From JBEKTW01 sp963727845 (GTDB lineage Bacteria; Bacteroidota; Ignavibacteria; UBA10030; SZUA-254): a stretch of 64,000 nucleotides of DNA. Position 1 is the first letter of the stretch. Each line of letters starts with the position of its first letter. Position numbers and translations under genes: made by a program. The notes beneath the pieces were generated by a model. It was given only the letters and a program-made list of their open reading frames with translations. It did not search any database and had not been told where the DNA came from. The stretch covers positions 620,001 to 684,000 of the forward strand of contig CAVSHI010000003.1 in the NCBI GenBank assembly GCA_963727845.1, in the 5' to 3' direction. This document shows positions 43,639-52,120 of this stretch, in pieces.

Positions 43639-45639
43639 ATGAAATTTCCCTCAGCAACATGGCAAATACTTTTTATGATGCTGGCAGTGTTTTCCTTTTC
43701 AAGCAGTACCGCCCAGGAAATCGATCATTCACAATTACACTATGGAACATCCAGGCCATACGCCCGCTGGTGGTGGTTCGCTTCAATAATTAAGGCACCC
43801 GATGTCAGAGCACAATTGGACTGGGTGAAGAAAAACAACTTCGGGGGAGTGGAGATTGCATTTGTATATCCACTAAACAGAAAACGATTTCCTAACGAAA
43901 AGTACGACTCAACATATACTCCCCGTCAGGAATGGCTGAGTCCGGAATGGTCAGAAATAGTAGCATTCACCAAAAAATATGCCGACACCATTGGTATTGG
44001 ATGCGACTTTACCTTCGGTACCGGATGGCCGTTTGGCGACACACATGTGAAGCGCGAAGATGCCACGCAAACATATAATGAAAAAAATGACAGTTCGAAA
44101 TGGACGTACTCTGTGGTGTCCTGGGAATATCCCAGGAAAGGATTTATTCTGAATCATATGGACAGCAGTGCATTCCGGCGGTATGCGCTCCGCATGGGCA
44201 ATGCCCTTAAGCCTGCATTGAGAGGCAACCGGTCGGCTCTCTTCTGCGATTCCTGGGAAGTTGAAACGAACAGAATATGGACATCCGGGTTTGACACGGA
44301 ATTTATGAAGCGCTTTGGATATGACATCAAGCCATATATGGACAGTATATACAGTAAAGGTTATGCGGATGAACGTTATGACTATATGAGCCTGGTCTCA
44401 GAATACGTACTCAACCAATTTTACAGACCATATACTGCGGAATGCAATAGACTTGGCGCCTTTTCGAGAGTTCAGTGTGCCGGCGCGCCTATTGATCTGA
44501 TCTCGGGTTATAGCAGCGTTGATGTTCCTGAGACTGAAGCCATGCTGTACGAACCGGGGTATGCAGTGATTACTGCCTCTGCTGCCACTCTGTCGAAAAA
44601 GAGAGAGGTATCGTCAGAAACGTTCACATGCACGTATGGGTTTCCCAAGTATAACGAGCTGACGAAGAAAATGGATTTTAAAATGCGCGGACAGGAACAG
44701 GTTGCCGACCTGAAACTCATCGCAGATGGTCTGTTTGCCAACGGAGTAAATCAGATCATCTGGCACGGAATGCCGTTTAATCCCATCGGTATCGATACTG
44801 TCCGTTTTTATGCCAGTGTTCATGTCGGCACGTCCGGCAATCTTTCCAAAGATATCCCCGCATTTAACGCCTATATGCAAAAGGTGTCGCAGTGCATGAA
44901 AAGGGGAGTGAATTATTCTGACATTGCAGTTTATCTCCCTACCGAAGACTCCTGGATGGCGGGTGAAATGAAGAATCCGGATCCGCAACAACCATGGGCA
45001 TGGGGCGAATATGAAATGCGAAATGTCAGAATGCCGCAAGACTTAAATGGATTTCATCCACTCTGGATCAATGCAGAATTCCTGAAAAAAGGAACACTTG
45101 AAAACGGAAAGCTACGCTCCGGTGATGCAGTATTTTCAAGTCTTTATCTGGACGTGGAATACCTCCCCTATGATGCATTACTCTCCGTCCTCAGCCTTGC
45201 CCGAAACGGATTTTCTGTTTGTGTAAAGAAAGAATTCATAGAACCCGGGAAAATGAAGACCCCGGATTATGACACAAAATATGCCCAACTCAGGAAGTTG
45301 CCTACTGTTTCCGATAATTTCAAACCATTGAATAAACCCTTGGTTGAAGGAGATTCTTTGCCGGATTTCTGGTGCAGGAAAGATGGGGACAATTATTATC
45401 TCTTCTTTGCCAATCCTAAATCGCAAAATCTGAAATTACCTTTAACATACGGGCAATCGCTCTGCAATGAAACAGTTACTAGAAATATTGAAATCAATCT
45501 TAATAATTTACAACTGCCGTATGAATTGAGATTTAAGCCTTATCAATCGCTGATGTTAAAGATACATGATACGGGAAAGATCGAAGAAGTCAATATTGAA
45601 TACGTTCCGCCGACTCCCGTAGTCGATTTCCTGAAATGA
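43639..45639 (+). CDS. GH106-like alpha-L-rhamnosidase, short and AT-rich
   Basis: 666 residues from the likely start at 43639, which begins the signal peptide MKFPSATWQILFMMLAVFSFSSSTAQ. In-frame ATGs further up (43522, 43552, 43585) are possible. The pattern RPYARWWWFASIIKAPDVRAQLDWVKKNNFGGVEIAFVYP and GIGCDFTFGTGWPFG match the barrel start of family GH106 and relatives that remove rhamnose from pectin-type polysaccharides. Typical members are over 1000 residues; this one lacks the later beta domains. Base use is more AT-rich than the neighbours (for example only 16 G/C in 45481-45540), which suggests transfer. Catalytic residues were not pinned down. A broken membrane gene follows. Confidence 0.7.
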   Translation: MKFPSATWQILFMMLAVFSFSSSTAQEIDHSQLHYGTSRPYARWWWFASIIKAPDVRAQLDWVKKNNFGGVEIAFVYPLNRKRFPNEKYDSTYTPRQEWLSPEWSEIVAFTKKYADTIGIGCDFTFGTGWPFGDTHVKREDATQTYNEKNDSSKWTYSVVSWEYPRKGFILNHMDSSAFRRYALRMGNALKPALRGNRSALFCDSWEVETNRIWTSGFDTEFMKRFGYDIKPYMDSIYSKGYADERYDYMSLVSEYVLNQFYRPYTAECNRLGAFSRVQCAGAPIDLISGYSSVDVPETEAMLYEPGYAVITASAATLSKKREVSSETFTCTYGFPKYNELTKKMDFKMRGQEQVADLKLIADGLFANGVNQIIWHGMPFNPIGIDTVRFYASVHVGTSGNLSKDIPAFNAYMQKVSQCMKRGVNYSDIAVYLPTEDSWMAGEMKNPDPQQPWAWGEYEMRNVRMPQDLNGFHPLWINAEFLKKGTLENGKLRSGDAVFSSLYLDVEYLPYDALLSVLSLARNGFSVCVKKEFIEPGKMKTPDYDTKYAQLRKLPTVSDNFKPLNKPLVEGDSLPDFWCRKDGDNYYLFFANPKSQNLKLPLTYGQSLCNETVTRNIEINLNNLQLPYELRFKPYQSLMLKIHDTGKIEEVNIEYVPPTPVVDFLK

Positions 45640-45640
45640 C

Positions 45641-46529
45641 AGGAGAAGTTTTATAGAAGAGCACCATCTGGAAGTGCTATCGATCCTGATTACCATGCTT
45701 GGGATTTCAAGGTGGTGGATACCCACCATACAAGGTTTCCTGAATATGTACCGGGCATCGCAATGGGTCTTATCCTACGATCACGGTCTCGTTCGCAGAG
45801 GATTCATTGGGACAATCGTCAAATTGAGATATCTGAATTATTAACTGATGTTATGCCCTGAACGATTACCGATGATAGCGAACACGCGAGAATCGAAACC
45901 TCACTCGTGACTCCTAAAAGAGAGCGTTTTCTGGGTCACGGAGGAGAGAAAATTGCCATTACATCCTCTCCTCGCAGGAGAGGATTATAGGTGAGGTCAC
46001 GAAAGGATGCACGTCGAACATATGAGACCCCATCCTAGCCTTCCCCTAAAAGGGGAAGGGACGTTGATCGCGGCAATTGAGAATTTTTCAGACGTCTCAA
46101 ATTATGGATGCCTGTTATAACCATCGATTAGGTCCTCAATATTGCATCCTTCTAAATCTTTGGACGCATGCATTCAGGAGCTGTGGGGCCCGACACCGAG
46201 CTCTTCGGTTGTTCTTTCTCTGCACCCTGAGCGGAGTGATCCTCGTGCCAATTGCAACCGATTATGGACAATGGCTCTCCGCGATTATCTTTTGTAATTT
46301 CTTCCCCATCTTTTTCCTTGTGAGTAAGAACATTATCAAAATTCAGGAACTCGCTGAGTATACCGGGGGTTCTTCAACGTTATTGTTCATATCCCTCGTT
46401 CTCACATATTCACTTTTCGGTCCATTCCATGATTGGAACCCATATCCATACCAGGATAATGTGATGTCGTGTAAATCAATGGCATTGCCAGACGCCCGAT
46501 CTCAAGACAAAGAAGCTTCTTCTGCTTAG
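45641..46529 (+). pseudogene. Broken multi-pass membrane protein gene with repeat hairpins inside
   Basis: Two pieces of what seems one membrane protein. Piece one, open through 45641-45844, ends ...RASQWVLSYDHGLVRRGFIGTIVKL, typical of the start of large multi-helix proteins. Piece two, about 46190-46455, reads GVILVPIATDYGQWLSAII, FFPIFFLV, then LLFISLVLTYSLFGPFHDW, typical of the last helices of the same kind of protein. The middle is gone and replaced by about 230 bases with two hairpins (45965-45983 and 46039-46059). Family unnamed. Not expected to be functional. Confidence 0.65.
45965..46059. repeat. Two short hairpin elements inside the broken gene
   Basis: CCTCTCCT..AGGAGAGG at 45965-45983 and CCTTCCCCT..AGGGGAAGG at 46039-46059, joined by a GGTGAGGTC-type segment. 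The shape resembles short palindromic intergenic repeats common in this phylum. No other copy is in the window. Confidence 0.55.
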
Positions 46530-46842
46530 ATAACGGGCCACTTCGATTGACTATTCGTTTTGCAGGGTTACGCATCCGGAGGCAGCAGTACAGTCCGATC
46601 CAATCCAACCCTTGCACGACACCCTCAAAGGAGAGAATTCCCTTCATTTTGCGGCATCCGCAGGATGATTTGGAAATCAGATAAAACAATCTCATATTGA
46701 TACATCATTTGAGACGGCACCGAGTGCAGGTGGTGCCTGCAATCGGTGCGCAATCTACGTGTTCTTTCAAGTGGAAGCACTCCATCAACCGCCTGCCTCG
46801 CAACTAATTCCAATTCTTATTTACTATACTCAGAGAGGATCT
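46530..46842. other. Spacer before the large T9SS gene
   Basis: 313 bases with no supported gene. A short inverted pair, GGCACC/GGTGCC, lies near 46716-46736. No clear promoter was found. Confidence 0.4.
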
Positions 46843-49774
46843 ATGCGAGACTATCTAATGCTACAAATTGTGATGATTGGCCTGCTGGCGATGACGCTTT
46901 GTGTTACTCCGGCACTCGCCCAATGGTCACACGACTCCTATGTGAACACTGCCGTCTGTACAGCGGCAAACAACAAAAGTGATCTCACGACCGTTTCAGA
47001 CGGCTTTGGCGGCGCAATTAGTACATGGCAAGACTCCCGCGGCAGCGATGCGGACATCTATGCTCAACGCGTGAATGCTTCCGGCGCTCCTCAGTGGACG
47101 GCCAACGGTGTTGCCATCTGCACGGCGACAGGCGATCAAGCTTCTCCTACCATCGTTTCAGACGGCTCGGGCGGAGCCATCATTACATGGCAAGACTATC
47201 GCAACGGCAGCGACTACGACATCTACTCTCAACGCGTAAATGCCTCCGGCGCTCCTCAGTGGACGGCCAACGGTGTTGCCGTCTGCACGGCGACGGGCAA
47301 TCAATCAAATCCCATTATCGTTTCCGATGGCTCGGGCGGAGCCATCATTACATGGCAAGACTATCGCAACGGCAGCGACTACAACATCTACTCTCAACGC
47401 GTAAATGCCTCCGGCGCTTCCCAGTGGACGGCCAACGGTGTTGCCATCTGCACGGCGACGGGCGATCAAGCTTCTCCTACCGTCGCTTCAGACGGCTCGG
47501 GCGGAGCCATCATTACATGGCAAGACTATCGCAACGGTAGCGACTGGGACATTTACGTTCAACAGGTGAACGCCTCCGGTGCTGCCCAGTGGACGGTCAA
47601 CGGTGTTGCCGTCTGCACGGCGACGGGCTATCAACAGTATCCCATTATCGTTTCAGACGGCTCGGGAGGAGGGATCATTACATGGATGGACTATCGATCT
47701 GGCCCCTCCCACCTTTATGCCCAACGCGTGAGTGCATCCGGCAATCCCCAGTGGACAACAGATGGTGTCGCGATCTGCTCGGCGACCGGAGGTCAGGATA
47801 ATCCCACTATCGTTTCGGACGGCTTGGACGGGGCTATCATTACATGGTTCGACTATCGCAACGGCAATGCCGACATCTATGCTCAACTCGTAAATGCTTC
47901 CGGCGCTTCCCAGTGGACGGCCAACGGTGTTGCCATCTGCACGGCGGTGAGCGATCAACAAGAACCCACTATCATATCCGACGGCTCGGGCGGAGCAATC
48001 ATTACCTGGCAGGACTATCGCAATGGTGCCGCCGACATCTACGCCCAGGGCATCAATAGCTCAGGCGCGGTGCAGTGGACTCCGAATGGCGTCGCCATCT
48101 CGACGGCGACTAGCGATCAAATATGGCCCACGATACTCAGCGACGGCTCGGGCGGCGCCATCATTACATGGGAAGACTTTCGCAGCGGCAATGGTGACAT
48201 CTATGCCCAGAAGGTTGACCGCTACGGTTATCTGGGGGATATCAGACCATTAATCCAAGGAGTCAAGGACGTTACAAATGACCAGGGCGGAAAAGTTACC
48301 GTCACATGGAGTCCGTCATACCTGGATGCCTATCCAAACACGACAATAACATCATACTACATTTTTCGTGGGGTCAGTCAGACCATTGGGATGAAAAATG
48401 TCAAAAGCTGGGGAGATTTCTTGAAGGAAATTGTGATTGGAAGGATCCCGAAGAATGCGCTGATGACAACACCCCGCTCTGTTCAGGGCACCGATGCATA
48501 TTACTGGGAATACATCGACAGTGTGCGTGCACTGCAGTTGCCCGGATATTCCTACACAATGCCCACAGTTTCAGATTCAGGTCCACAAGGCACAGCTATG
48601 TGTTATGCAATGGTGATGGCACGGACGAGTAACGCGCTTACGTACTGGCTATCCATGACCGACAGCGGCTACTCAGTTGACAATTTGCCGCCACTGCCCG
48701 TGGCCTCGCTCTCCTTACAGCCGGAGGCCGGCCCGTCGGTTAACGTGCACTGGAGCAAGGATATCACAGATCCAGAACGTCGGTTACTATGAAGTCCATC
48801 GCTCAACCAGCGACGGCTTTGCACCTGGACCATCGACCAAGATCGGCCAAACCTCGGATACGACGCTGGTCGACGCATCACCGAGCGCCGGCATAACAAA
48901 CTACTACCGCGTGATTACTGTCGATATCCACGGAAACAAGAGCATACCGTCCGGGCAAACATCGGTAAGCCTGCCTGTCACAACTCAGTACGCTGTATCG
49001 GATCGATGGAACCTTATCTCCATTCCTCTAACGGTTACCAATTACAACAAATCTGCATTGTACGCCACCGCTGTTTCCAATGCCTTCGCCTACCAGGGTG
49101 GTTACATCGCAGAGGCGACACTTGCCAATGGCTCAGGCTACTGGCTGAAATTCAGCGGCGGGCAGAGTGTCGGGATCACGGGAATGGTCCGCATGCGGGA
49201 TTCAGTCACGGTACAAGCAGGATGGAATCTGGTAGGATCAATTAGCTCTCCGGTCGCGGTTGCAGGCCTGGGCAGCATCCCGGGCGGCATCGTGGCGTCC
49301 CAGTTCTTTGGGTATAGTGCAGGGTATCAGATAACGGATTCGATTCAGCCCGGCAAAGGTTATTGGGTGAAGGTGAATCAGAGCGGCAAATTGATCCTCG
49401 CGTCGTCAGGAGAGCTCACTCCGGAAACGCGCATCAGGATAGTACCGGACGGTGAGAATCCTCCCGCTCCACCCGGAGAAGAACTCTCGACTCTCACATC
49501 CGGATCCCCGAACCAGTTCGCCCTACAGCAGAACTACCCCAATCCATTCAATCCCACAACGGTCATCAATTACGAATTGCCAAAAGCAACCTACGTTCGT
49601 CTGGTAGTGTATGACATGTTGGGGAGAGAAGTCGCCACGCTTGTGAACGGGACTCAGGATGCAGGGTACAAATCGATCCAGTTCAGCGCGGCGAACCTGC
49701 CGAGCGGCATTTATACTTATAGACTGACAGCAGGAACATTTGTGGAAGTGAAGAAAATGTTGATGCTCAAGTGA
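46843..49774 (+). CDS. Large secreted T9SS protein with 55-residue tandem repeats, frameshifted near 48770
   Basis: About 976 residues when joined. Start at 46843 behind GAGAGG, signal peptide ending VTPALAQ. Residues about 60-460 are about seven tandem repeats of 55 residues (DIYAQRVNASG.PQWTANG and DGSGGAIITWQDYRNG), repeated also at DNA level with a 165-base period; together a propeller- or solenoid-like fold is likely. A fibronectin-type segment, a WNLISIPL domain and a T9SS sorting domain (LQQNYPNPFNPTTVI ... VKKMLMLK) follow. The frame breaks between WSKDIT and QNVGYYEVHRS at about 48765-48775; one missing base would explain it. The gene is otherwise intact. Confidence 0.85.
47063..48210 (+). 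repeat. Coding tandem repeat, 165-base unit
   Basis: The block CTCAACGCG(T) begins units at 47063, 47228 and 47393, exactly 165 bases apart; later units are less alike. Identical stretches of tens of bases show recent duplication or gene conversion within the gene. Confidence 0.85.
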
Positions 49775-49937
49775 CGAAGTCACTTGAGCAGAAATCCCGC
49801 GTTCTTTCGCGGGATTGATGGAAACTTGGAGAAGTCATTTTATCAGAAGTCCCGTCCCGATGCATCGGGACGGGATTGATAGAAACGCGGAGAAGTCACT
49901 TGATCAGAAATTGATTAAGCCGCCCTCAGGCGGTGAA
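49764..49937. repeat. Chain of four palindromes after the T9SS gene
   Basis: Hairpins: TGCTCAAGTGAC/GTCACTTGAGCA (49764-49790, covering the stop codon), AATCCCGCG/CGCGGGATT (49793-49816), CCCGTCCCGA/TCGGGACGGG (49851-49874) and CCGCC/GGCGG (49921-49934). Two linkers, GGGATTGAT.GAAAC..GGAGAAGTCA at 49811 and 49872, are also a direct repeat of about 61 bases. Confidence 0.8.
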
Positions 49938-50052
49938 CGAAATGCCTCATTGTTTTTGCGGCATCCCGTCTTCTTTTAGCGGGACTGATCGGAGTATGGC
50001 GACGTGATGTCATCAGATCCTATCAGCGTTCATCAGCGGTATCAGCGGTCCG

Positions 50053-50083
50053 AAACCCCGTTCAATCTGAGCGGGGTTTTTTA
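50053..50083 (+). terminator. Intrinsic terminator
   Basis: AAACCCCG, 11-base loop, CGGGGTTTTTT. It may end transcripts from the T9SS gene, after the palindrome chain. Confidence 0.85.
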
Positions 50084-50099
50084 ATTAGCGTCTGATTGT

Positions 50100-50225
50100 A
50101 AAAACGGCCCTCACTTGCAGGCCATCCTAAGCAGGTAAGGATGAAGCCCATCCAAATGCTGCCAAAGTCATCGCGGGTCGGCTTGCTTTTGCAAAGTCAT
50201 GCCTCCGGAGTGGCAGCATGGATCA
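50100..50225. other. Structured spacer segment, possible non-coding RNA
   Basis: An 8-base stem ATGCTGCC (50156-50163)/GGCAGCAT (50212-50219) encloses two copies of AAAGTCAT and a small TTGC/GCAA hairpin. Before it GGCCATCC and GGATGAAGCC can pair. No open frame. No known RNA family recognised. Confidence 0.35.
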
Positions 50226-50229
50226 TTTC

Positions 50230-50258
50230 TTGACACTTTCTCTCGAAATCCATACTTT
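50230..50258 (+). promoter_or_regulatory. Promoter TTGACA-N17-TACTTT for the YCII gene
   Basis: Perfect -35 hexamer, 17-base spacer and TACTTT, 72 bases before the start codon. Confidence 0.65.
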
Positions 50259-50329
50259 ACACATTACAATCAAAACCAGGGGAAGCAACTACGGTCCCAG
50301 AGTAATCATAAATGAAAGGAGATACAACA

Positions 50330-50743
50330 TTGCGATACATGATGTTCATGATCCCGCCCGAATACCAATCTAACGCGCCTGCCGATCAAAAGGCAAAGGC
50401 AAATTTCGCTCCGAGCAAGGAAGCTGTTGCAGCGATGGCCAAATACAACGAAGAGCTGGCAAAAGCCGGTGTTCTCGTTTCGCTCGATGGACTTCATCCG
50501 CTTATAAATGGGGCGCGTGTTACGTTCCGGAGCGGAAAGCAACTCGTAACCGATGGAGCCTTGATTGAGGCAAAAGAAGTTGTCGGGGGTTATTGGATGA
50601 TCAATGTGAAGTCGAAAGAAGAAGCGGTTAACTGGGCGAAGCGCTGCCCCGCCGTCAAAGCTGAATCGGGCGCCGTCATTGAAATTAGACAGGTATTCGA
50701 GACTCTCGGAATTCCCGGACAACGTACGAAAGGCGGCAAATGA
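50330..50743 (+). CDS. YCII/DGPF-domain protein
   Basis: 137 residues, dimeric ferredoxin-like fold protein of the YciI/DGPF family, often annotated as transcription initiation protein or phenylacetic-acid-type enzyme relative; true role unknown. Typical parts: RYMMFMIPPEYQ, AKYNEELAKAGVLVSLDGLHP and the GGYWMINVKSKEEAVNWAKRCP segment. The start is most likely TTG at 50330, eight bases after a perfect AAAGGAG; the ATG at 50312 lies before that site. A good promoter is upstream. Confidence 0.88.
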   Translation: MRYMMFMIPPEYQSNAPADQKAKANFAPSKEAVAAMAKYNEELAKAGVLVSLDGLHPLINGARVTFRSGKQLVTDGALIEAKEVVGGYWMINVKSKEEAVNWAKRCPAVKAESGAVIEIRQVFETLGIPGQRTKGGK

Positions 50744-50789
50744 AACAGCCCTTAAGGCTGCAATGCGGGATAACAAATCAGTATGACCA

Positions 50790-51785
50790 ATGTTGGCGGT
50801 AAACACGACAATGGCAAGGCAAATTGATTTCACTCCTTCCATATACGAACACGCTGCGGCGCTGATCGGAAAGACGCCCTGGCAGGTGTCACGGGATTCT
50901 GAATTGCTTTTTCAGGCTCACGCCGAAGCGTTCCGTCTTTACCGCCACGCCCCGGTTGTCGCCGGCATCGACATCTACAATCTGGAGGCCGAGGCATACG
51001 GCGCAACGATTGAAGTGCCTGAGGGTAACGCCATGCCTGCCATTTCCACTTGCCTGTGTTCAGGAACCAATCAGGTCGGGAAGCTCAAACTACTCGACCC
51101 CAGGAAAGACGGCCGCATTCCGATGGTCATCGAAACGGGCAAACGACTTGCCCATGCGTTACCGGAAGCAGACATCCGGATACCTTTGAGCGGGCCATTC
51201 TCCCTGGCCAGCAATCTGGTGGGTTTTGACAGGTTGCTCTGCGACATCCTGGACGATCCTGCCTCTGTCAAACAGGCGCTCCACTACCTTGCCCAAGGGC
51301 AGATCGCATTCTGCAGGGAGGTCATTTCTCAAGGGTTGGATGTTACTTTTTTCGAGTCGGGCGCCACACCACCACTGATGTCACCGGAGATGTTTGCCCG
51401 GATTGAACTCCCCGTACTCAAATACGTCATCAATGAAACTTCCGGCTTAGCCGGGCATCCCATGCCCTGCATTATCGGCGGCAACACATTGCCGATCCTG
51501 GACTCGATTTTGGAGACCGGAACAGGGTATGTCATTTGTCCCAGCGAGACGGACCAGGCGTCATTCATGAGAAGGATGCAGGCTTATCCTGAAGTAATGG
51601 TTCGCATCAATACTGATCCCGGTGTATTTGCGTCGGGGAATCTGGCCGCGGTCTATCGTGAACTCGACAGGGTTCTGACACTGGCGGGAAACCGGCAGAG
51701 AGCCTGCATCGGGACCGGAGCTTTGCCGTTTGAGACAAACCCGGACGTCGTTCTGAAGGCGAAAGCATTTGTCCGAAATAGATAA
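50790..51785 (+). CDS. Uroporphyrinogen decarboxylase-family protein (MtaA/MtbA-like)
   Basis: 331 residues, TIM-barrel protein of the URO-D superfamily. The layout PLSGPFSLASNLVGF, then FFESGATPPLMSPEMF and HPMPCIIGGNT, resembles methylcobamide:CoM methyltransferase-like members (HxCxn zinc site is represented by the CIIGGNT region without a second Cys) rather than HemE. Function likely a methyl-transfer or corrinoid-linked reaction, but not provable here. The start may be 50790 or the ATG at 50811; neither has a good ribosome site. It lies 46 bases after the YCII gene, same strand, possibly cotranscribed. Confidence 0.8.
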   Translation: MLAVNTTMARQIDFTPSIYEHAAALIGKTPWQVSRDSELLFQAHAEAFRLYRHAPVVAGIDIYNLEAEAYGATIEVPEGNAMPAISTCLCSGTNQVGKLKLLDPRKDGRIPMVIETGKRLAHALPEADIRIPLSGPFSLASNLVGFDRLLCDILDDPASVKQALHYLAQGQIAFCREVISQGLDVTFFESGATPPLMSPEMFARIELPVLKYVINETSGLAGHPMPCIIGGNTLPILDSILETGTGYVICPSETDQASFMRRMQAYPEVMVRINTDPGVFASGNLAAVYRELDRVLTLAGNRQRACIGTGALPFETNPDVVLKAKAFVRNR

Positions 51786-51901
51786 TTGTCTCGCGCCCTT
51801 TCGCATATAGATTCAATTCAAAAACATCGGTTGCCTCCGATCTGCGGCTGTAATTCATACCTACTTGTCTGCGATGTGGACTATCATTACGGATGGGGAA
51901 T

Positions 51902-51930
51902 TTGACATTTTCAAAATTGCTTGTTACCTT
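51902..51930 (+). promoter_or_regulatory. Promoter TTGACA-N17-TACCTT
   Basis: Perfect -35 and 17-base spacer. Transcription would start near 51938, just before the leader frame. Confidence 0.6.
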
Positions 51931-51956
51931 TCCGTACAATCAATCGAGGGTGAATC

Positions 51957-52004
51957 ATGAGCCTATTAGATCTTCCTGATTGCAAACCCGTGAGTTCGAA
52001 ATGA
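51957..52004 (+). CDS. Possible leader peptide (15 residues)
   Basis: MSLLDLPDCKPVSSK with GAGGG before the ATG. Its stop TGA overlaps the first base of a hairpin. No run of one amino acid, so a classic amino-acid attenuator is not indicated. May be chance. Confidence 0.3.
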   Translation: MSLLDLPDCKPVSSK

Positions 52005-52039
52005 ACCCGCTAGTGCTGAAGTATATGGCACGGCGGGTT
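52004..52039 (+). promoter_or_regulatory. Attenuator-like hairpin
   Basis: AACCCGC (52004-52010) pairs with GCGGGTT (52033-52039), 22-base loop, followed by TAATGATTTTT. Placed between leader frame and the T9SS gene. Confidence 0.4.
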
Positions 52040-52120
52040 TAATGATTTTTGTAGCACTGGGAGTTGATAATCAACTGAAAGGTCTACCGGACAACCATCT
52101 CTCAAATCGAAGGAGCCCTT

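Larger units (their letters stand above)
51786..52120 (+). other. Leader region of the delta-60 T9SS gene
   Basis: 335 bases with a promoter (51902-51930), a possible 15-residue leader peptide (51957-52004) and a hairpin (52004-52039) in line before the large gene. GAAGGAG stands before the large gene's start. Confidence 0.5.

Noticed and set aside
46473..46529. Real C-terminus of the membrane protein
   Set aside because: After the last hydrophobic segment the frame reads SCKSMALPDARSQDKEASSA, which looks like unrelated spacer DNA in a decayed gene.
47063..48210. CRISPR or minisatellite
   Set aside because: The repeats keep one reading frame with 55-codon units and encode a repeated protein domain.
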